DNA of 64,000 bases from Topomyia yanbarensis (lineage: Eukaryota > Arthropoda > Insecta > Diptera > Culicidae), in the NCBI RefSeq assembly GCF_030247195.1, contig NC_080670.1, positions 209,238,546 through 209,302,545 on the forward strand. Reading direction: 5' to 3'. Position 1 is the first letter of the stretch. Each line of letters starts with the position of its first letter. The notes below the pieces were generated by a model. The model worked only from the letters and a program-made list of their open reading frames with translations. It was not told the origin of the DNA and did no database searches. This document shows, piece after piece, positions 47,131 through 58,515 of this stretch. The translations under genes and the position numbers were made by a program.

Positions 47131-48260
47131 CTTCTGAATTCTGGTTTTTGAAATTCTGAACCTCTCGAACTTTATTGTGGAATTAGATACTTGGTTTCGG
47201 CGACTTAACGGAACATTAGAATTAAATTCCCAGAACTCCGAGGATTTGATGGCATATCACGAAATTTAAAATCGGGAATCTTTCTTTCATATTTTATTAT
47301 CGATTTCGGAGATTCTTGGTCTTCAAGTTTTCAAGTGATTCTAGTTTCTGGATTTTGGATTAAGAATGCCTTCAATTGATGGAATCTTACTTTCCAAATC
47401 TGCAGTTTTAAGGATCCGGGCTCCAGCAATCTTGATGCTTCAATCTGGATTTTGAAGTAGGACTTTAGACACTCTGTTTCTTTGGAAGTCCTTATTCTGA
47501 TTTGCGGATCCGAATTCTGGATTTCAATTTCTTTTATTTTCAAGTGTTGAGATTCAACAAGCATGAACTTCAACATGCTTGATGATAAGAAATTCTGAAT
47601 TTTGGATCTATCTCTAGATTTCTTCATAATAATTACTGGATTCGAGGATACAGCTGCACAGCGGAACTTGATTTTGAATGCTGTGATCTAAATTCTTGAT
47701 ACTGACTTCTGCATTCAAACTCTGAATTCTTCGTATCTTAAATTCTGAAGACTCTGGGATTCAAAGTTTTGATATGGGATTTAGGATGCTCTGGAGCCAA
47801 GGTTCATTATTCTGGGCATAAGATGCTGGATTTTTTAATTCATGGATTCTGATATTTCAGAAATTCGATTGTAGGAATGGAGGCGAAATTTTGTATTCTG
47901 AATAATTGTTTAAATCTAGGCTCTGTGATTCTTGCTTGTAGATTTGGTATTCTGAAATCTGGATTAGTAATTTTCGATTTTTAAATTCTGAGACATGGAT
48001 AAATGCGATTCTAGTGCTCAATCTACTTGAATCAATCCTGGAATTTAATTCTTGATTTAAGCGCCTCGATCTCTCTTCTGCAATTTGATTCGTGGCTCTA
48101 GACTATGTACACTTGGACTCTAGAATCTTGGATTACGAGTTTATGAAGTCTGAGAGCAATTCTGTGTTCTGAAATGTGTTTTCTAGACCTTGGATCCTAG
48201 ATTGTTGACAAATTCTGAGATTCCGGGACTGCAGGTTTTATGACTCTGCTTTTTGGAATC
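47131..48260. repeat. Cryptically simple TTCTGGATT-rich sequence
   Basis: Over 1.1 kb the words ATTCTGGATTT, TTCTGAATT, TTTTGGATT and GGATTCTG recur every 10-40 bp without a strict period. The same texture occurs at 49530-49620 and 63825-63890, immediately upstream (minus strand) of two secreted-protein-like modules, so this block may be expanded intron sequence of that family. Confidence 0.6.
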
Positions 48261-48999
48261 TGAACCCAATTATTGTTTTTTGATTGAGTAGAAGTGTCTT
48301 CTTTTCCAATAAATTCTTGGCACTATAATCACCGTTTCGGTAAATGGATCTTCTGATTACGGAAGAAACCTTTACACAGTTCCATCATACATGAAATTAT
48401 CGTTCAATAGTTTAACCGAGGAACGAAGCTTTGTTGTGTTTAATGTCTTGCAACATGTCGTACGGCTACAGGTTGTCACCGAACGTTTCCCGATAAGTCC
48501 CTTGCGATAAGTTTCATGCTGAAATACAGAAAGGATGGAGCCTGTTAGGATAGGGACCCTGTCGAAACTTCTTTGCGAGTATTGCGAACGAGGCGAATGT
48601 TGGGAGAATGGGTAGAAATCATTTCTTTTTATCTGACTCTAATAATCTGAGTAATATAAGGTTTTATTAGTTCTTAGATCACGTTATATACTGCTCAAGG
48701 CCGGAACTCCACTTGTTAGGTTTGTCATTAGACGACAGGTAACGAAAAACCATGCACAGAAGCTCTTAATCAAATCTAACACACAATTTTCGAAACCATC
48801 AACCAAAATACAAACGGTTGCCATATCAGTAACTTTTTTAACAATGAGAAATGGGGTCTCAGAGGCCCGACTAGTTACAGTTCTTTAGTTTCAATGGACT
48901 TGTAATTTGAAATACAAATGATCGAGCATTTTGGAGCTACCGATTCTCTCATTGGTAAAACTAAAAAAAGAGGCTTCTTGGGTCTTATGGGCGATTCTT
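48261..48999. other. Low-copy DNA, nothing recognised
   Basis: No ORF or element end that I can support. Confidence 0.45.
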
Positions 49000-49778
49000 C
49001 CTGCAGTCACAATTTTAGCTTCCTTTTCAAGGTTTAATCAGCAACAACTGCTGAAACAGAAAAAAACTGCGTCTTCTACCTTAAAACCAATAGCCAGTAT
49101 CACCGACAAACAAGTCAAATTTCTTAAGAATTCTGCTTACTTTAAACTCGTTAACATTCGGCAGATAGAAACGTGTCGTGGAAAAAATCATGTACTTACC
49201 TGTTTCGGTAACGGATTTGCAAGCATCTCCAAGCAGGTTGACCAGCACTGACTGTGCTTTTTTTTTCTCAATAGTTTCATATTGTCAAATTGTTCTTAAC
49301 GGGTACACGAGCATCTCCAAGTCCAGCCTTGACGGGTTTGTTCTCAATAGTTTCTATTTCCTATTCATATTAGGTCCAATTGTTCCTTGCCAGCTCATTC
49401 GGATGGGGTTGTCCTAGGTTGTTCTAGATGTAGTGGAAATGACCTGGAAATAAATTTAGTTAGAACATTTTCCCGTAATTGTCTGTTAAAAATAATGTTT
49501 AGGAATAAAAACTATGGCAAATGGATGATAGGTTTTGGATTTTGTACCCTGAAATCTGAATTCTGGATTTCAATTTCTATGATTACAATTACTGGACTTT
49601 GACACTCAGACAACGTACGTCACAAACGAGTGTCGGATACAAACCTGTCAATACTACTTGCTGCTTCCGAGAACAGTTTTGCGGTCATTTGTTTGTTGTC
49701 CAATTCAAACGAATTACCTGTACTCGGAAGCAGCACAGTAAATCCGATTAAACTTAGAAGCCCTTTTTTTGAAAACAT
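49000..49778 (-). pseudogene. Decayed small secreted-protein gene, copy 1 (with exon 1)
   Basis: Minus strand. Exon 1 (49778-49645): ATG, then Lys-Lys and a hydrophobic run, MFSKKGLLSLIGFTVLLPST, a signal-peptide-like start, then NSFELDNKQMTAKLFSEAA. Donor GACAG/GTTTGT leaves phase 2. Intron 49644-49444 ends TTATTTCCAG. Exon 2 (49443-49200) continues in that phase as RSFPLHLEQPRTTPSE, stop, then GKEQLD, stop, IGNRNY; it holds an internal duplication and ends VTET before GTAAGTAC. A possible exon 3 begins after TTTCTGTTTCAG at 49050 and stops after a few codons. At least three in-frame stops, so not functional. Alternative: chance frames in a non-coding repeat. Argument against: matching phase and splice sites in other copies. 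Function unknown. Confidence 0.55.
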
Positions 49779-49799
49779 TGATTAACATTTACTCTATAT

Positions 49800-52629
49800 G
49801 CCACTGCCGTGGATGATCCATTAGATAAGATAGGTTTTCAGCGATTACGAAGCAAATTAAAAAAAAACCCAAACCCAATCAAGAACATTTTTACCTATTC
49901 TTTATCCCGGCTCGATTTCTCAACGTCACCGTAGCACTTTAGGAAGGAGGTCAAATCACGATAAACTCCTCTCTCTCTCTTTCTAGGCTTGTTCCTTGAT
50001 TTCCTTTTATCCTTCAGCCAGATCAAATCAAACGATTGATTAGACAACTGTTGTGGTAGGCACGGATGGGAGACCGACCGACCGACCCTTTTCTTCGCTC
50101 GTTTTAGCTAAAGTTCTTACGAGCATATCTGCAAGTGCCATCGAACAAGTATTTTAATCTGATCGAACCTTTTTTTTCCCCCCGACCGGGTTAAAAAAGA
50201 GGGGGGTTCTGTGATGGAATGTGCTCTTCGATGAAGAGGATGATTTCTCCTGTATCGGACAGTCAGTCGATTATGTAAATTCGTGGCTCGGGTTTTTTAT
50301 TTTTAAATATAAATAACCTCACCGGTAGGACCGATGTTGTGTACACTGTGGTTCTATTGTGTAAATGTGTGTGTGTGTAATTCTTCGAACAACTAATTGC
50401 TCATGATCGAAAATAAACACATTTACCACATCACAGACGGTGGTATTTTACGATAGGTCATATGCCGCCGCATTGTTCAAAAGTCACCAACACGCGAACA
50501 GTAAGTTTCGAGCATTTCGCGGAAAACCGGTGGCTCGGTTCCGGGAAATTGAGGCCGGGGACTTATAATAAATGCCAATCGGACATGTGTGTGAGTGTGT
50601 AGAGAAGGGTTAGGGCTGTTAGCTGCGGCTAGTTTAAATTGTAAATTAAATATTCAAATGACCAGTTGTTAAACCACGTGGAAAAGTACTTTTAGATTAA
50701 AGAATTTTTCCAATTAGCAATCATGTTGTTCCGGTCCGTTGGGACAATTTTTTTAGCTACGATGCTTTCTGAAATTGTCCAGCATTATGTGTATCAAAAC
50801 AGAAGATCAAGTTCCGTAATTGAATATAGTACCAGGACTTTTTGCCCAGGAAAGCAGCAGTCACATGGTCAAAACTTCTCTTTTGTCAGTTAATCTTCGG
50901 AGAAAAATCTCATCACAATCATTCGGTACTGCTTCTTGTAGCAAGCTATACAGACGTTTTGTATCGGGACCCAAAGCGCAATCATCCAACCGCAGTGGTC
51001 TACTTTTTTTTCTTCTCCAGCGTGTCCTCAATTTCCGTTTGTTTTTTCGCTTATCCGCAACGATAGCAGTTCAGCATGACGAATTGCGGTTGTTTCCGGC
51101 TCGATTCCAATCTGTGTGGTGTGCTGTTGTACTTCACGGTAATTGCACTCGATATTTTGTCTCGGCGCCACAGCGAACGACAATCTTGCGTCGATAAAGG
51201 AAATCCCGACACCTTTGAATGTCATTTCGAACATGTTCCCATTTCTCACACACGCAAATTACGTCAATCTTCGCAAAACCACCATCATCCTCCGTCGGTG
51301 CTTTTGGTTGAGCATAATGGCGTGTCGGTCCAAGTATGTACGTTCCCTTCCCTTCCCCGGCGCACTTTTGTAATTTCACATTCCAATGGAAACGCTAAAA
51401 CTTGTTGAGTTTTAATGGCATTCCTGCTCCACCGTTCGCTGCTGGGTTATTTCAAGGCTGAGCATTCTGCCACCCATTAGCTTCATGCTTGCGAAAGCTT
51501 TCTTCCTCTCAACAAAAGATGACTGTTGTTGATTTACACAAAAAAAAGAAAGCGGAAGCCCCCGGAATGAAACAATGCGACTAGTTCAATATTTGTTTCT
51601 GCTGGAGGGCCAATCATTTCCAGTGTTTTGCTTTTGACATCATTCGGTGGAAATAATACGTTATTGTTCGATTCGACCACATCGGCTAGGAAAAAAAACA
51701 GCCAGGCGCCTCCTTCGAACATGATGTTCCAAAGGAAAAGCGTCACTGTTTTTACGATCGACAAAAAATGCTTCACACCCATCAATCACCCACCAACAGC
51801 GTCGATGCAAAACGCAATAAATTACGACTTTTCGCCTTTTCAGCGATCTCATCAATCAAATTAGGATTAATTCCGGCGAAAGTTGCCTGGGAACCGAGGA
51901 GGCCTGTTCAGAGAAGCTTCAAGGTTATGCTGCAAGGATGCACTAAGCATAAATCGTTCGATTTACATAAATACAAGATTCCATGCATAAATAAACCCAG
52001 TATGATCCGCATTTTAATGTCCCTGCAAATACACACACGTACATGCACCCTCACGCAGACTAGTTAAAGACCAGGGGAGGCTATCACAGCACACAATTAC
52101 TGCTACGGACATGTTCCGCATTCCAACTGAGAACATCTCGATACCACTTGACCTGACCGGGCAGAACCAATTCCCTGCAAATATTGTCCCCAAATGTTTT
52201 CCCATTTTTCATTTCCTTTCTACTGTGCCTTCCCCCAACCATTGCCGCAATTGCAGACAAACAGGCGAACGTGAATTGCCTGACTGTCTGCCTTTCGTCG
52301 TCCTGCCTGCAAATATGCAAAGCTCGAAGTCAAGTACAACACAGCCCCCAAAAATGTAATGCCGATACACCCGATGAGCCCGATTGGTGGGAGCGTCAGT
52401 CAGGCTCTGACCTTCACTTAGCTAGCTACGCGGTACTACGCATTTGCATGAGGGGGAGGAGCACGAAACACTTTGATTGGCAGTAGGATGATCGTTTTCT
52501 GCGGACCAAAACACCCCGAAATAGATGGATGGCAATGAACACACCGTAACTAGTACAGGCGGCGGCGAAGCTTAACTAGATATGGGAGGCAAAAACTAAT
52601 AGTACGACAGGCTCCAAAAACACAGAAAT
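49800..52629. other. Low-copy DNA, no recognised gene
   Basis: Normal GC, few repeats, overlapping short ORFs on both strands at 50.8-52.5 kb with no known motif. Could include exons of an unidentified gene. No start or splice evidence stands out. Confidence 0.45.
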
Positions 52630-52908
52630 ATGCACACACCCACCGCCGAGGCAGACACGGACTTCGACGAACGGACATCAGAGCGAAGCTCGTCAATCAT
52701 TAATCTTCTTCCGCCGCTACTGTGCTGCGTGTTTGGGGGTGGTCTGCTTCTGGGATTCTGGTTGTCACACTTTGTCTCTGCATTGTCATCATCAATTCGC
52801 CTATTGGCGGACAACGGCGACTGGCAGACCGGCTACCCATGCCGCAGTGTGCTGTTAAACGGCGCACTGTATGTGGCAGGCACTATGTGTGAGCAGGCTA
52901 CATCATAG
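52630..52908 (+). CDS. Possible small membrane-protein ORF, unrecognised
   Basis: ATG with A at position -3, 92 codons, TAG at 52906. Acidic/Ser/Thr-rich N-terminus (TPTAEADTDFDERTSERSS), then one hydrophobic segment at about residues 26-50 (LLPPLLCCVFGGGLLLGFWL), then a short Cys-containing tail. Codons in the first third favour C/G at the third position. No homology known to me, and the opposite strand is also open, so chance is quite possible. Confidence 0.15.
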   Translation: MHTPTAEADTDFDERTSERSSSIINLLPPLLCCVFGGGLLLGFWLSHFVSALSSSIRLLADNGDWQTGYPCRSVLLNGALYVAGTMCEQATS

Positions 52909-52984
52909 GGAATAATAGTAAAGGGCGTGCCTGCCGGGTTTGCACTCAAAACAGCGAATGTCAAGTTTAATGATGTTTTGCCTG

Positions 52985-53295
52985 CTTTTTTGCCTCTTTA
53001 CATAAACAACGGTTGCAGAATCGCTTTGAACTTTGCCCGATAATGATCTGAAAAAAAATATATGGGAGGATACATCCTTACGAATCTGCTTACTTGCGAT
53101 TCGTTAACTTGTGGGAAAGAGAAACGTGTCGTGGGAAGATATTGATATGCTTACGTATTTCGGTCACGGGTATAGGAACATCTGTGAGCAGGTTGTCGGA
53201 ATCGGTCGGGTATTTTCTCAATATTTTCTTTTTCCTATTCGTATATTGTCAAATTGTTCTTTGACAACTCATTCCATTGGAGCTTCACGGTCCTC
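52985..53295 (-). pseudogene. Decayed secreted-protein module, copy 2 (exons 2 and 3)
   Basis: Minus strand. Acceptor ATATTTTTCAG precedes 53295. Exon 2 (53295-53155) retains ELSK ... FD/IG.. .E words only through frameshifts, and ends GACCGAAATAC/GTAAGC. Intron of 107 bp (53154-53048) with TTTTTTTTCAG. Exon 3 starts ATCATTATCGGGCAAAGTTC and reads HYRAKFKAILQPLFM before TAA. Parallel to copies 3 and 4 in splice positions and intron size. No exon 1 found. Broken by at least one deletion and a stop. Confidence 0.55.
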
Positions 53296-53443
53296 CTGAA
53301 AAATATTTGTAAAGCATTAAAATATAGCTTATAATGTCAAATTTACTTACGGTATGCCATTTTTCCTCCTATTGTCCACTGTCATAATTTCCAAGAATAA
53401 AAAAGGTCAATCTTTATCATTATGCTCTTCTTCCTTCATTTTT

Positions 53444-53546
53444 CAGATCATTATCCGGCAAGTTCAAAGCGGCTTACGAATTATACAGCCCTATTGTAGC
53501 GCTATAAAGTCTCTAAGCCGCTTTGAACTTCACAGATAATGATCTG
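53444..53546. repeat. Inverted repeat made of two head-to-head exon-3 copies
   Basis: CAGATCATTATCCGGCAAGT, then TCAAAGCGGCTTA (53444-53476, plus) mirrors TAAGCCGCTTTGAACTTCAC, then AGATAATGATCTG (53514-53546). Each arm is the start of exon 3 together with its acceptor AG. The plus-facing arm is preceded by its own pyrimidine tract (CATTTTTCAG). Confidence 0.75.
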
Positions 53547-53825
53547 AAATATGGGAAAGGTTTTACATCCTGACGGATCTTCTTACTTGTAGTTCATTTC
53601 CTGCCATCCTAGAAAAAAAAATGGAAACGTGTCGTTAGAAATATGAGGTACTCACGTATTTTGGTCACGAGCGTGCGAGCATCTCCGGGCAGAAAACATT
53701 TTCTTTTCTCAATATTTTTATTTCCTATTCTTATCGTGTCAAACCGTTCCTTGGCAGCTGCCAGCACACATTCGTTGGGGGAGGGATTTACTCTCATACG
53801 TTGCTGATGATGTAATGGTGGTCAC
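53485..53825 (-). pseudogene. Decayed secreted-protein module, copy 3 (best-preserved exon 2)
   Basis: Minus strand. Acceptor AAATATTTTCCAG, exon 2 at 53825-53656, donor ATAC/GTGAGT, 112-bp intron, acceptor CATATTTCAG, exon 3 from 53543. Using the phase given by copy 1's exon 1, exon 2 has one stop (TGA, second codon) and then reads freely: PPLHHQQRMRVNPSPNECVL, AAAKERFDTIRIGNKNIEK, FLPGDARTLVTKI. Exon 3 (HYL, stop, then FKAA in another frame) is damaged and lies in the head-to-head inverted repeat. No domain recognised. The peptide is basic with no Cys in the last part. Confidence 0.55.
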
Positions 53826-53899
53826 CTGGAAAATATTTTCTAAGAATTAAAATTGAATGCGGTATAAAAATAAAATGTCAAGTACATGTGAAACGCTTG

Positions 53900-54951
53900 G
53901 TTAACGGTTCTGTGCTGCTATGAGCTCAGCACATTAGGATTCGAATAGGGGAAATCAACATTCTGTAAAAAATGCTTGTCTTCAATCTGTTGATCTTTCT
54001 TGTGTGCCGATTTTCCTGGATTTCATCTGTACTGTGAATTACAAAAATATATTTTATCAACAGTGTTCTACAAAAGGATTCGTACCAATAGTACCTACCG
54101 TGTGGATCGAGTGTATAAAAACCCAGAAAAAATCACTCGAAAAAAGGGGGGGGGGGTGGGGAATAAGTCTTAACTTTCTGTACAAACGACACCGAAAGCA
54201 ATTACATCTTAGCTGATAGAAACGAGAAGTTTTTGAAACAGCCAATTCCTGCTTTAGCTAATCGACGGCTATCCTCGACTCGATTGCCACACCGTCAATC
54301 TCAACGCCTCGTGACGGTACACATACGTAGTACTCCAGTACGCGAAGAGCTGATTGCAGGCGACCGCGTTTGCTTGCTTCAGGTCAGGACGAAAAAACGT
54401 AAATCTTGTTTGGTCTAACCTTTTGTAATTTTGCTTACGGTTGCATACTGGTTTGTCAGGTCCTTCGAAATTTTCATTACAAGAAGTGGTTTAACTTTGG
54501 ACCGGAATAAGAGCCATCCAAGGGTCAGACGATCCTTCTTGATAAGCGTTCTGGCTGGAGGTGTTAGGTACTGTCTCAAATTGTTCACGCTGCTTTACTT
54601 AGGTTAGAGGGTCAATAATTGGAAAGGTTACTTTGTTTAACAGATAGGAGCTGAAACGATATTCAAAGGAATTTTATCGACTAACAGGGAAGAATTGACT
54701 TTTCACTCCAGAAAAAGACGATTGCTTTGGCAGCAGGGAGTTAGTCCAGACCATTATAGTTAAATTAGAGCAACACATTTTTGCACATAGATTGTCAAAA
54801 AATTAACACAACAGTGTGGGTTAGTGAAATGTTGACAAAAGTTTTCAATTTTTTTGCTTTTTGCTAGAGGCCTCATATACTACTGCGCACTCCACAAATA
54901 CTACGGGAGGAGGATATTTGTTAGTAAGTATAGAAGTTTGATTTTACTTCT
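53900..54951. other. Low-copy DNA, nothing recognised
   Basis: Short ORFs without domains. A G-run at 54147-54158 and no element ends. Confidence 0.4.
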
Positions 54952-55176
54952 TCTTTACCGACGCCAGAGAGGTGACTCCACTACTAGCTGGACTAGACAT
55001 CGATCCATCAACTCATGAACCAGGGACCAACGGCTTTACTTCCCTTCCGAAGGAAGACGTGATCACAGATTTTTTCACCTTAGAAAAATCTTAACGACCT
55101 CGGCTGGAATTGAACCCAGGCCAACTGGAATGAGTAGCGGTCACGCTTACCACACAACCACTGGCGCCGTCAGCAC
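54952..55176 (-). mobile_element. tRNA-derived SINE, second family
   Basis: Minus strand starts near GCTGACGGCGCCAGTGGTTG, continues TGTGGTAAGCGTGACC (A-box-like) and has B box GGTTCAATTCC at 55117-55107. The tRNA-unrelated body follows: CGAGGTCGTTAAGATTTTTC, GTGATCACGTCTTCCTTCGG, TTCATGAGTTGATGGATCGA, GTAGTGGAGTCACCTCTCTG, GGCGTCGGTAAAGAAGAAG, ending near AAGTAAAATC. About 225 bp. Different from the 3.96-kb SINE. Confidence 0.75.
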
Positions 55177-55199
55177 AGCATATAAATTATATGTATCGA

Positions 55200-55470
55200 A
55201 AAGTGAGGTTTTGAACGCTTATAAATTAGTCATTTAAAGATAAATTTTTGATATTTGCACGCAATTAGCTCAGAAATATAATAACAGATTCTAATAGATA
55301 GAACTATATATTTGTGATGTTATGACATTACCAATGTGGGTTATATAAAGCATAGTCAAATCATCAAAAAATTCACATAGCTTCCCCAGCTTGGGACAGC
55401 AGTTTTGGGCACCTTCCTCGCTACGTTTCTGTGATGAATGTCATTCTTGACTATTTTAACGTCAGCATTG
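55200..55470. repeat. Dispersed repeat, copy 2 of the pair with 8160-8430
   Basis: Same landmarks as the 8.2-kb copy at about 60-65% identity, ending near GCTACGTTTCTGTGATGAAT. The SINE at 54952 inserted close to its left edge. Confidence 0.55.
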
Positions 55471-56599
55471 CTCGAGCGAGCTGATTCTTCCATCGAACGC
55501 TGGGTCGGAAACAACAATAGCAACAGCTAGACATATTTAAACACTGCACTGCCCGCTATATTTGAAAATCGCAACCGCATGTATGTATCGAAAACGGAAC
55601 TCCATGTCAGTCCGAAAGTTGAGAAGCATGCAGTGCGATGAATGAAACACCCCTAGTTGTACTATCCTCTTCATTTCAGATACCAACAAACACTGGAGTC
55701 AACTGTTCTCACATGTGGAAAGCATCTCAGTCGGGTGTTTTCAGTTTTGGGGAGTACCTTTAAACTTGCACGCGTATTCTAGCGACTGTTTTTACTACCC
55801 GTATTGCGCCTGTGAAAGTTTTTGTTTACTCGACCCGCATAAAAGAAATAAAAATGAATAACGGCTGTTTGGCTCAGTTGAGACCTAGACTCTTGACACA
55901 TTTGAAGCCATTGAAAGCGGTGTGTGTGCTATTTATGATGAACGCATTCAGTCAAAGGGAAAAGGACAATTTAAAACCCTCCATTCGAATGTTCGTATTG
56001 CTCAAGCACGAATTTTTCACAATTTCCATGCCATTTTGATAGTTGTACTATTTCTTATGGATTAATCTTGCGGTGGTCGCGTTTGGTAACAAAGTACACA
56101 CATATTTGATTTTTCTCAATACGAATTGTTAAAATAAATACTCACATAACAACTTATGTGTATTTCAAAAGATTCCTTCTGACCTTCGATCCAACAAATA
56201 CATTTTTTCGATTCTTTGAAAGACTGACTCTAGAAAAGGTGTAACCACTCGTGTTATATTTGGAAGTAGAATACTTTTGCCCTGTTTCAAAATTTTCGGC
56301 CGGAATTTTAACCTGTTGTACTGACTGAAAACATTAGATTTTTGTGCTGTCTGGTTGAAAATATGTCCAAAATTTGGTAACTAATTCTGTAAAATGTACA
56401 ATTACCATCATAACGAAAATAATGGATTTTGTGAAAGCAGCTATTATCGTGAATCCGGACGATTCGATTACAAGCGAATCGAACCAGCTCCACCTCTTTG
56501 ACGATGGAAACTATTTTTGTCCGACCGCCGGTCACTTTGGCTTCGAACGTAAACCGAACCAAGTGCAAAATCGGGGGTCATACGCGAGTGCGGCATCAT
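55471..56599. other. Low-copy DNA upstream of the histone pseudogene
   Basis: A plus frame from ATG 56422 (MDFVKAAIIVNPDDSITSES) runs into the H2A-derived DNA in a non-histone frame and ends at 56694. I see no domain and regard it as incidental. Confidence 0.35.
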
Positions 56600-57060
56600 T
56601 CGTGTGTTACACTCGTGCTGGATACACCTGTGCACGTCTTGTCGGGTCGAACCCATCGTTTGCTGAGAAAGGGTTACTACTATGTCGAGCGTGAGCACCC
56701 GTCTACCAGGTAGCAGTAATAGAATATCTTGCCACCAAAGTATTGGAACTGGCAGTAAACGCGGCCGTGATAACTAGAAGACCAGGATCATCCCTTGTCG
56801 TCTGTAGCTGTCCGTTCAAAATGACGAAAAAGCTGAACAAATTGCTCTCCGGCGTGACTTTTTCCCAGGGTGGTGCCACCAAACCGTCGAAGGCTGCAGC
56901 GAACAAGCCGCCACCTTCGTAGCAGCCATTCAGTGTCCCTCACAAGAGACCACCGGAAGGAACGCTCTCCCAAACAGTTGTCAACAAAGTAAGTGCCGCC
57001 AAAGAGCGCCAGCCACGGAAGAAGAAGCGTATGTGCACATATGTTTCGAATTTGTCAAAG
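56600..57060 (+). pseudogene. Histone H2A pseudogene with an unusual basic tail
   Basis: Plus strand, decayed. Words of the H2A fold occur in the right order across shifting frames: TRAG, GR.HRLLRKG (about 56645-56675), a deletion where the acidic-patch loop should be, VAVIEYLATKVLELAVNAA (about 56710-56765), then nucleotide-level matches for R-I-I-P...L, NDE, and KLNKLLSGVTFSQGG (about 56830-56875). The normal short H2A ending is absent. Instead the frame continues ATKPSKAAANKPPPS, stop, QPFSVPHKRPPEG, AAKERQPRKKKR to a stop at 57061. At least two frameshifts and one or two stops. No introns in the core, as in core histone genes. Whether the tail belongs to an H2A variant or is chance is open. 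Confidence 0.75.
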
Positions 57061-57504
57061 TAAATGGGGTTGATAATAACGGGTCATCGCATTATTCGTA
57101 TTTTTTCAGTATACTTTTTTCTCTATTTTTATCCTTTTCCATTTCAGTTTTGATATTGTTCTTTGTATTGTTGGTTTTCGTACTTTCTTTGGGTTAGCTT
57201 TTATATAACTTTTTTTTATATGTCTCATGTTTTTGGGAATTTTCTCCTCTTTCCAGCTTACATTTTCTTCTTTTCATTGTATTTGTTTCCTTTAGTTCTT
57301 TTCTTTTTCCTGTATTTTTGTTTCTGTTTATTTTCCTAAATGTTTCCCTTTTTTCAGCTCATTTTAGTTTGTCTTTCACTTTCCCTACTTCCCATCTTAT
57401 TATTCCTGTTGTATTCGGATTTACTGTTCTACTTTTCGTTTTTTACGACATTCGATTAGCTAGAGATTACTGGGTGGGGAAAGTTATGAAGAAAAAAGAC
57501 TAGA
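57061..57504. other. T-rich sequence
   Basis: C/T-rich on the plus strand (TTTTTCTTTC words), giving a Phe-rich ORF that is compositional. Confidence 0.5.
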
Positions 57505-58515
57505 AGTGCCAGGGTCATTAGAAACAGGCCCAATATCCTACAGGCTTGTCTTTTGTCTTCTGTTGGTGAGGGTCGAGCTTAGGCAGCATAACTACGAACC
57601 ACTCAAGTCCACCAACATGCCTCCTGGTAAAGACAGACTTGTCTCTGTAAGCGAAATTGTAATAGTTTAATAAAAATCTAAATGATAAATAAATAGATAA
57701 TAAATGATGGCGAGGCTCGAGAAGAGAGCCATTATGTAGAGCTCTTAATGATCCTCGAATATTCAATAACGAATGAAGTTTGGAGCACTCAACATCGCAA
57801 CAAAACCCGCCTGTTGACTTCTCCGGCAGAGTATCCATATTAAACAAGCTAGAGCGACCAGAATACGGAAGATTTAGCGGATTGTGGCACGCTAGGTTGC
57901 ATAATACGATCCTGATAGACTTGCGCTGCACCCTTTCAGTTCTTGATAGCCACTTTAACTGAAAAGGAATCCAAAGAAGGGAGGCATTTTCTAGAATCGG
58001 CCAAACGAGCGAGCAGTTGAGAGCTTTAAAGCATAGAAGTTTTTTTCATAATTTTGGAGAGGAAACCGCAATTGTCGGTTTGTCTTAGCCATCACAGCAG
58101 TTTAGTGCGGGGTAAATATAACTGTGTGATAAAGCAATACAGGAGCCTAGACCCTGGTGCAAGTACTCAAGTAACATTTTATAGCACACTACAAGTGTAG
58201 TCTTAGTTTTATGAGTGACTTCAAGAATACCAAAAAAACCTAAATTGTCTCTTGGGTTACATCGTTGGAGTACAATACAAACAGTAGTGGGTCGAGGCTG
58301 CTACCTTGTGGCACTCCAGATGAGTTAGAGCAACACAGAGAGGAACGCGACTCAAGTCAAATACGACTTCAGCCATTGCGCAGAGCGGTTTGAAGCGCCT
58401 AGCTTAGATAACCTAGTCAGAAGTACGGTATGATTAATCGTGTCTAACGCTGCTTTGAAATCACTACAAATAACGTCGACTTGTGCCCCGTTCTCTGTTT
58501 GTTCAAAACATATCT
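57505..58515 (-). pseudogene. Jockey-clade non-LTR retrotransposon relic (RT to 3' end)
   Basis: Minus strand, 5'-truncated. From 58515: NGAQVDVICSDFKAALDTIN (RT block A with its Asp), LLTRLSKLGAS, QWLKSYLT, stop, then across a frameshift the VPQGSSLDPLLF box (about 58316-58280). The YADD active-site box is not readable; the sequence there is deleted or rearranged. The thumb/C-terminal part is open: RTERVQRKSIRIVLCNLACH, NPLNLPYSG, LHSLLNIRGSLRALHNG, a layout typical of Jockey elements, which lack RNase H. Ends near 57505 without an obvious A tail. Several stops; long dead. Confidence 0.82.

Noticed and set aside
55105..55165. Functional tRNA gene
   Set aside because: Same reasoning: tRNA-like head of a SINE.
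56422..56694. ORF starting MDFVKAAIIVNPDD as a macro-domain piece linked to the H2A pseudogene
   Set aside because: Similarity to macro-domain starts is only a few residues and it lies upstream, the wrong order for macroH2A.
57780..57962. Small plus ORF
   Set aside because: Antisense shadow of the Jockey ORF2 relic.
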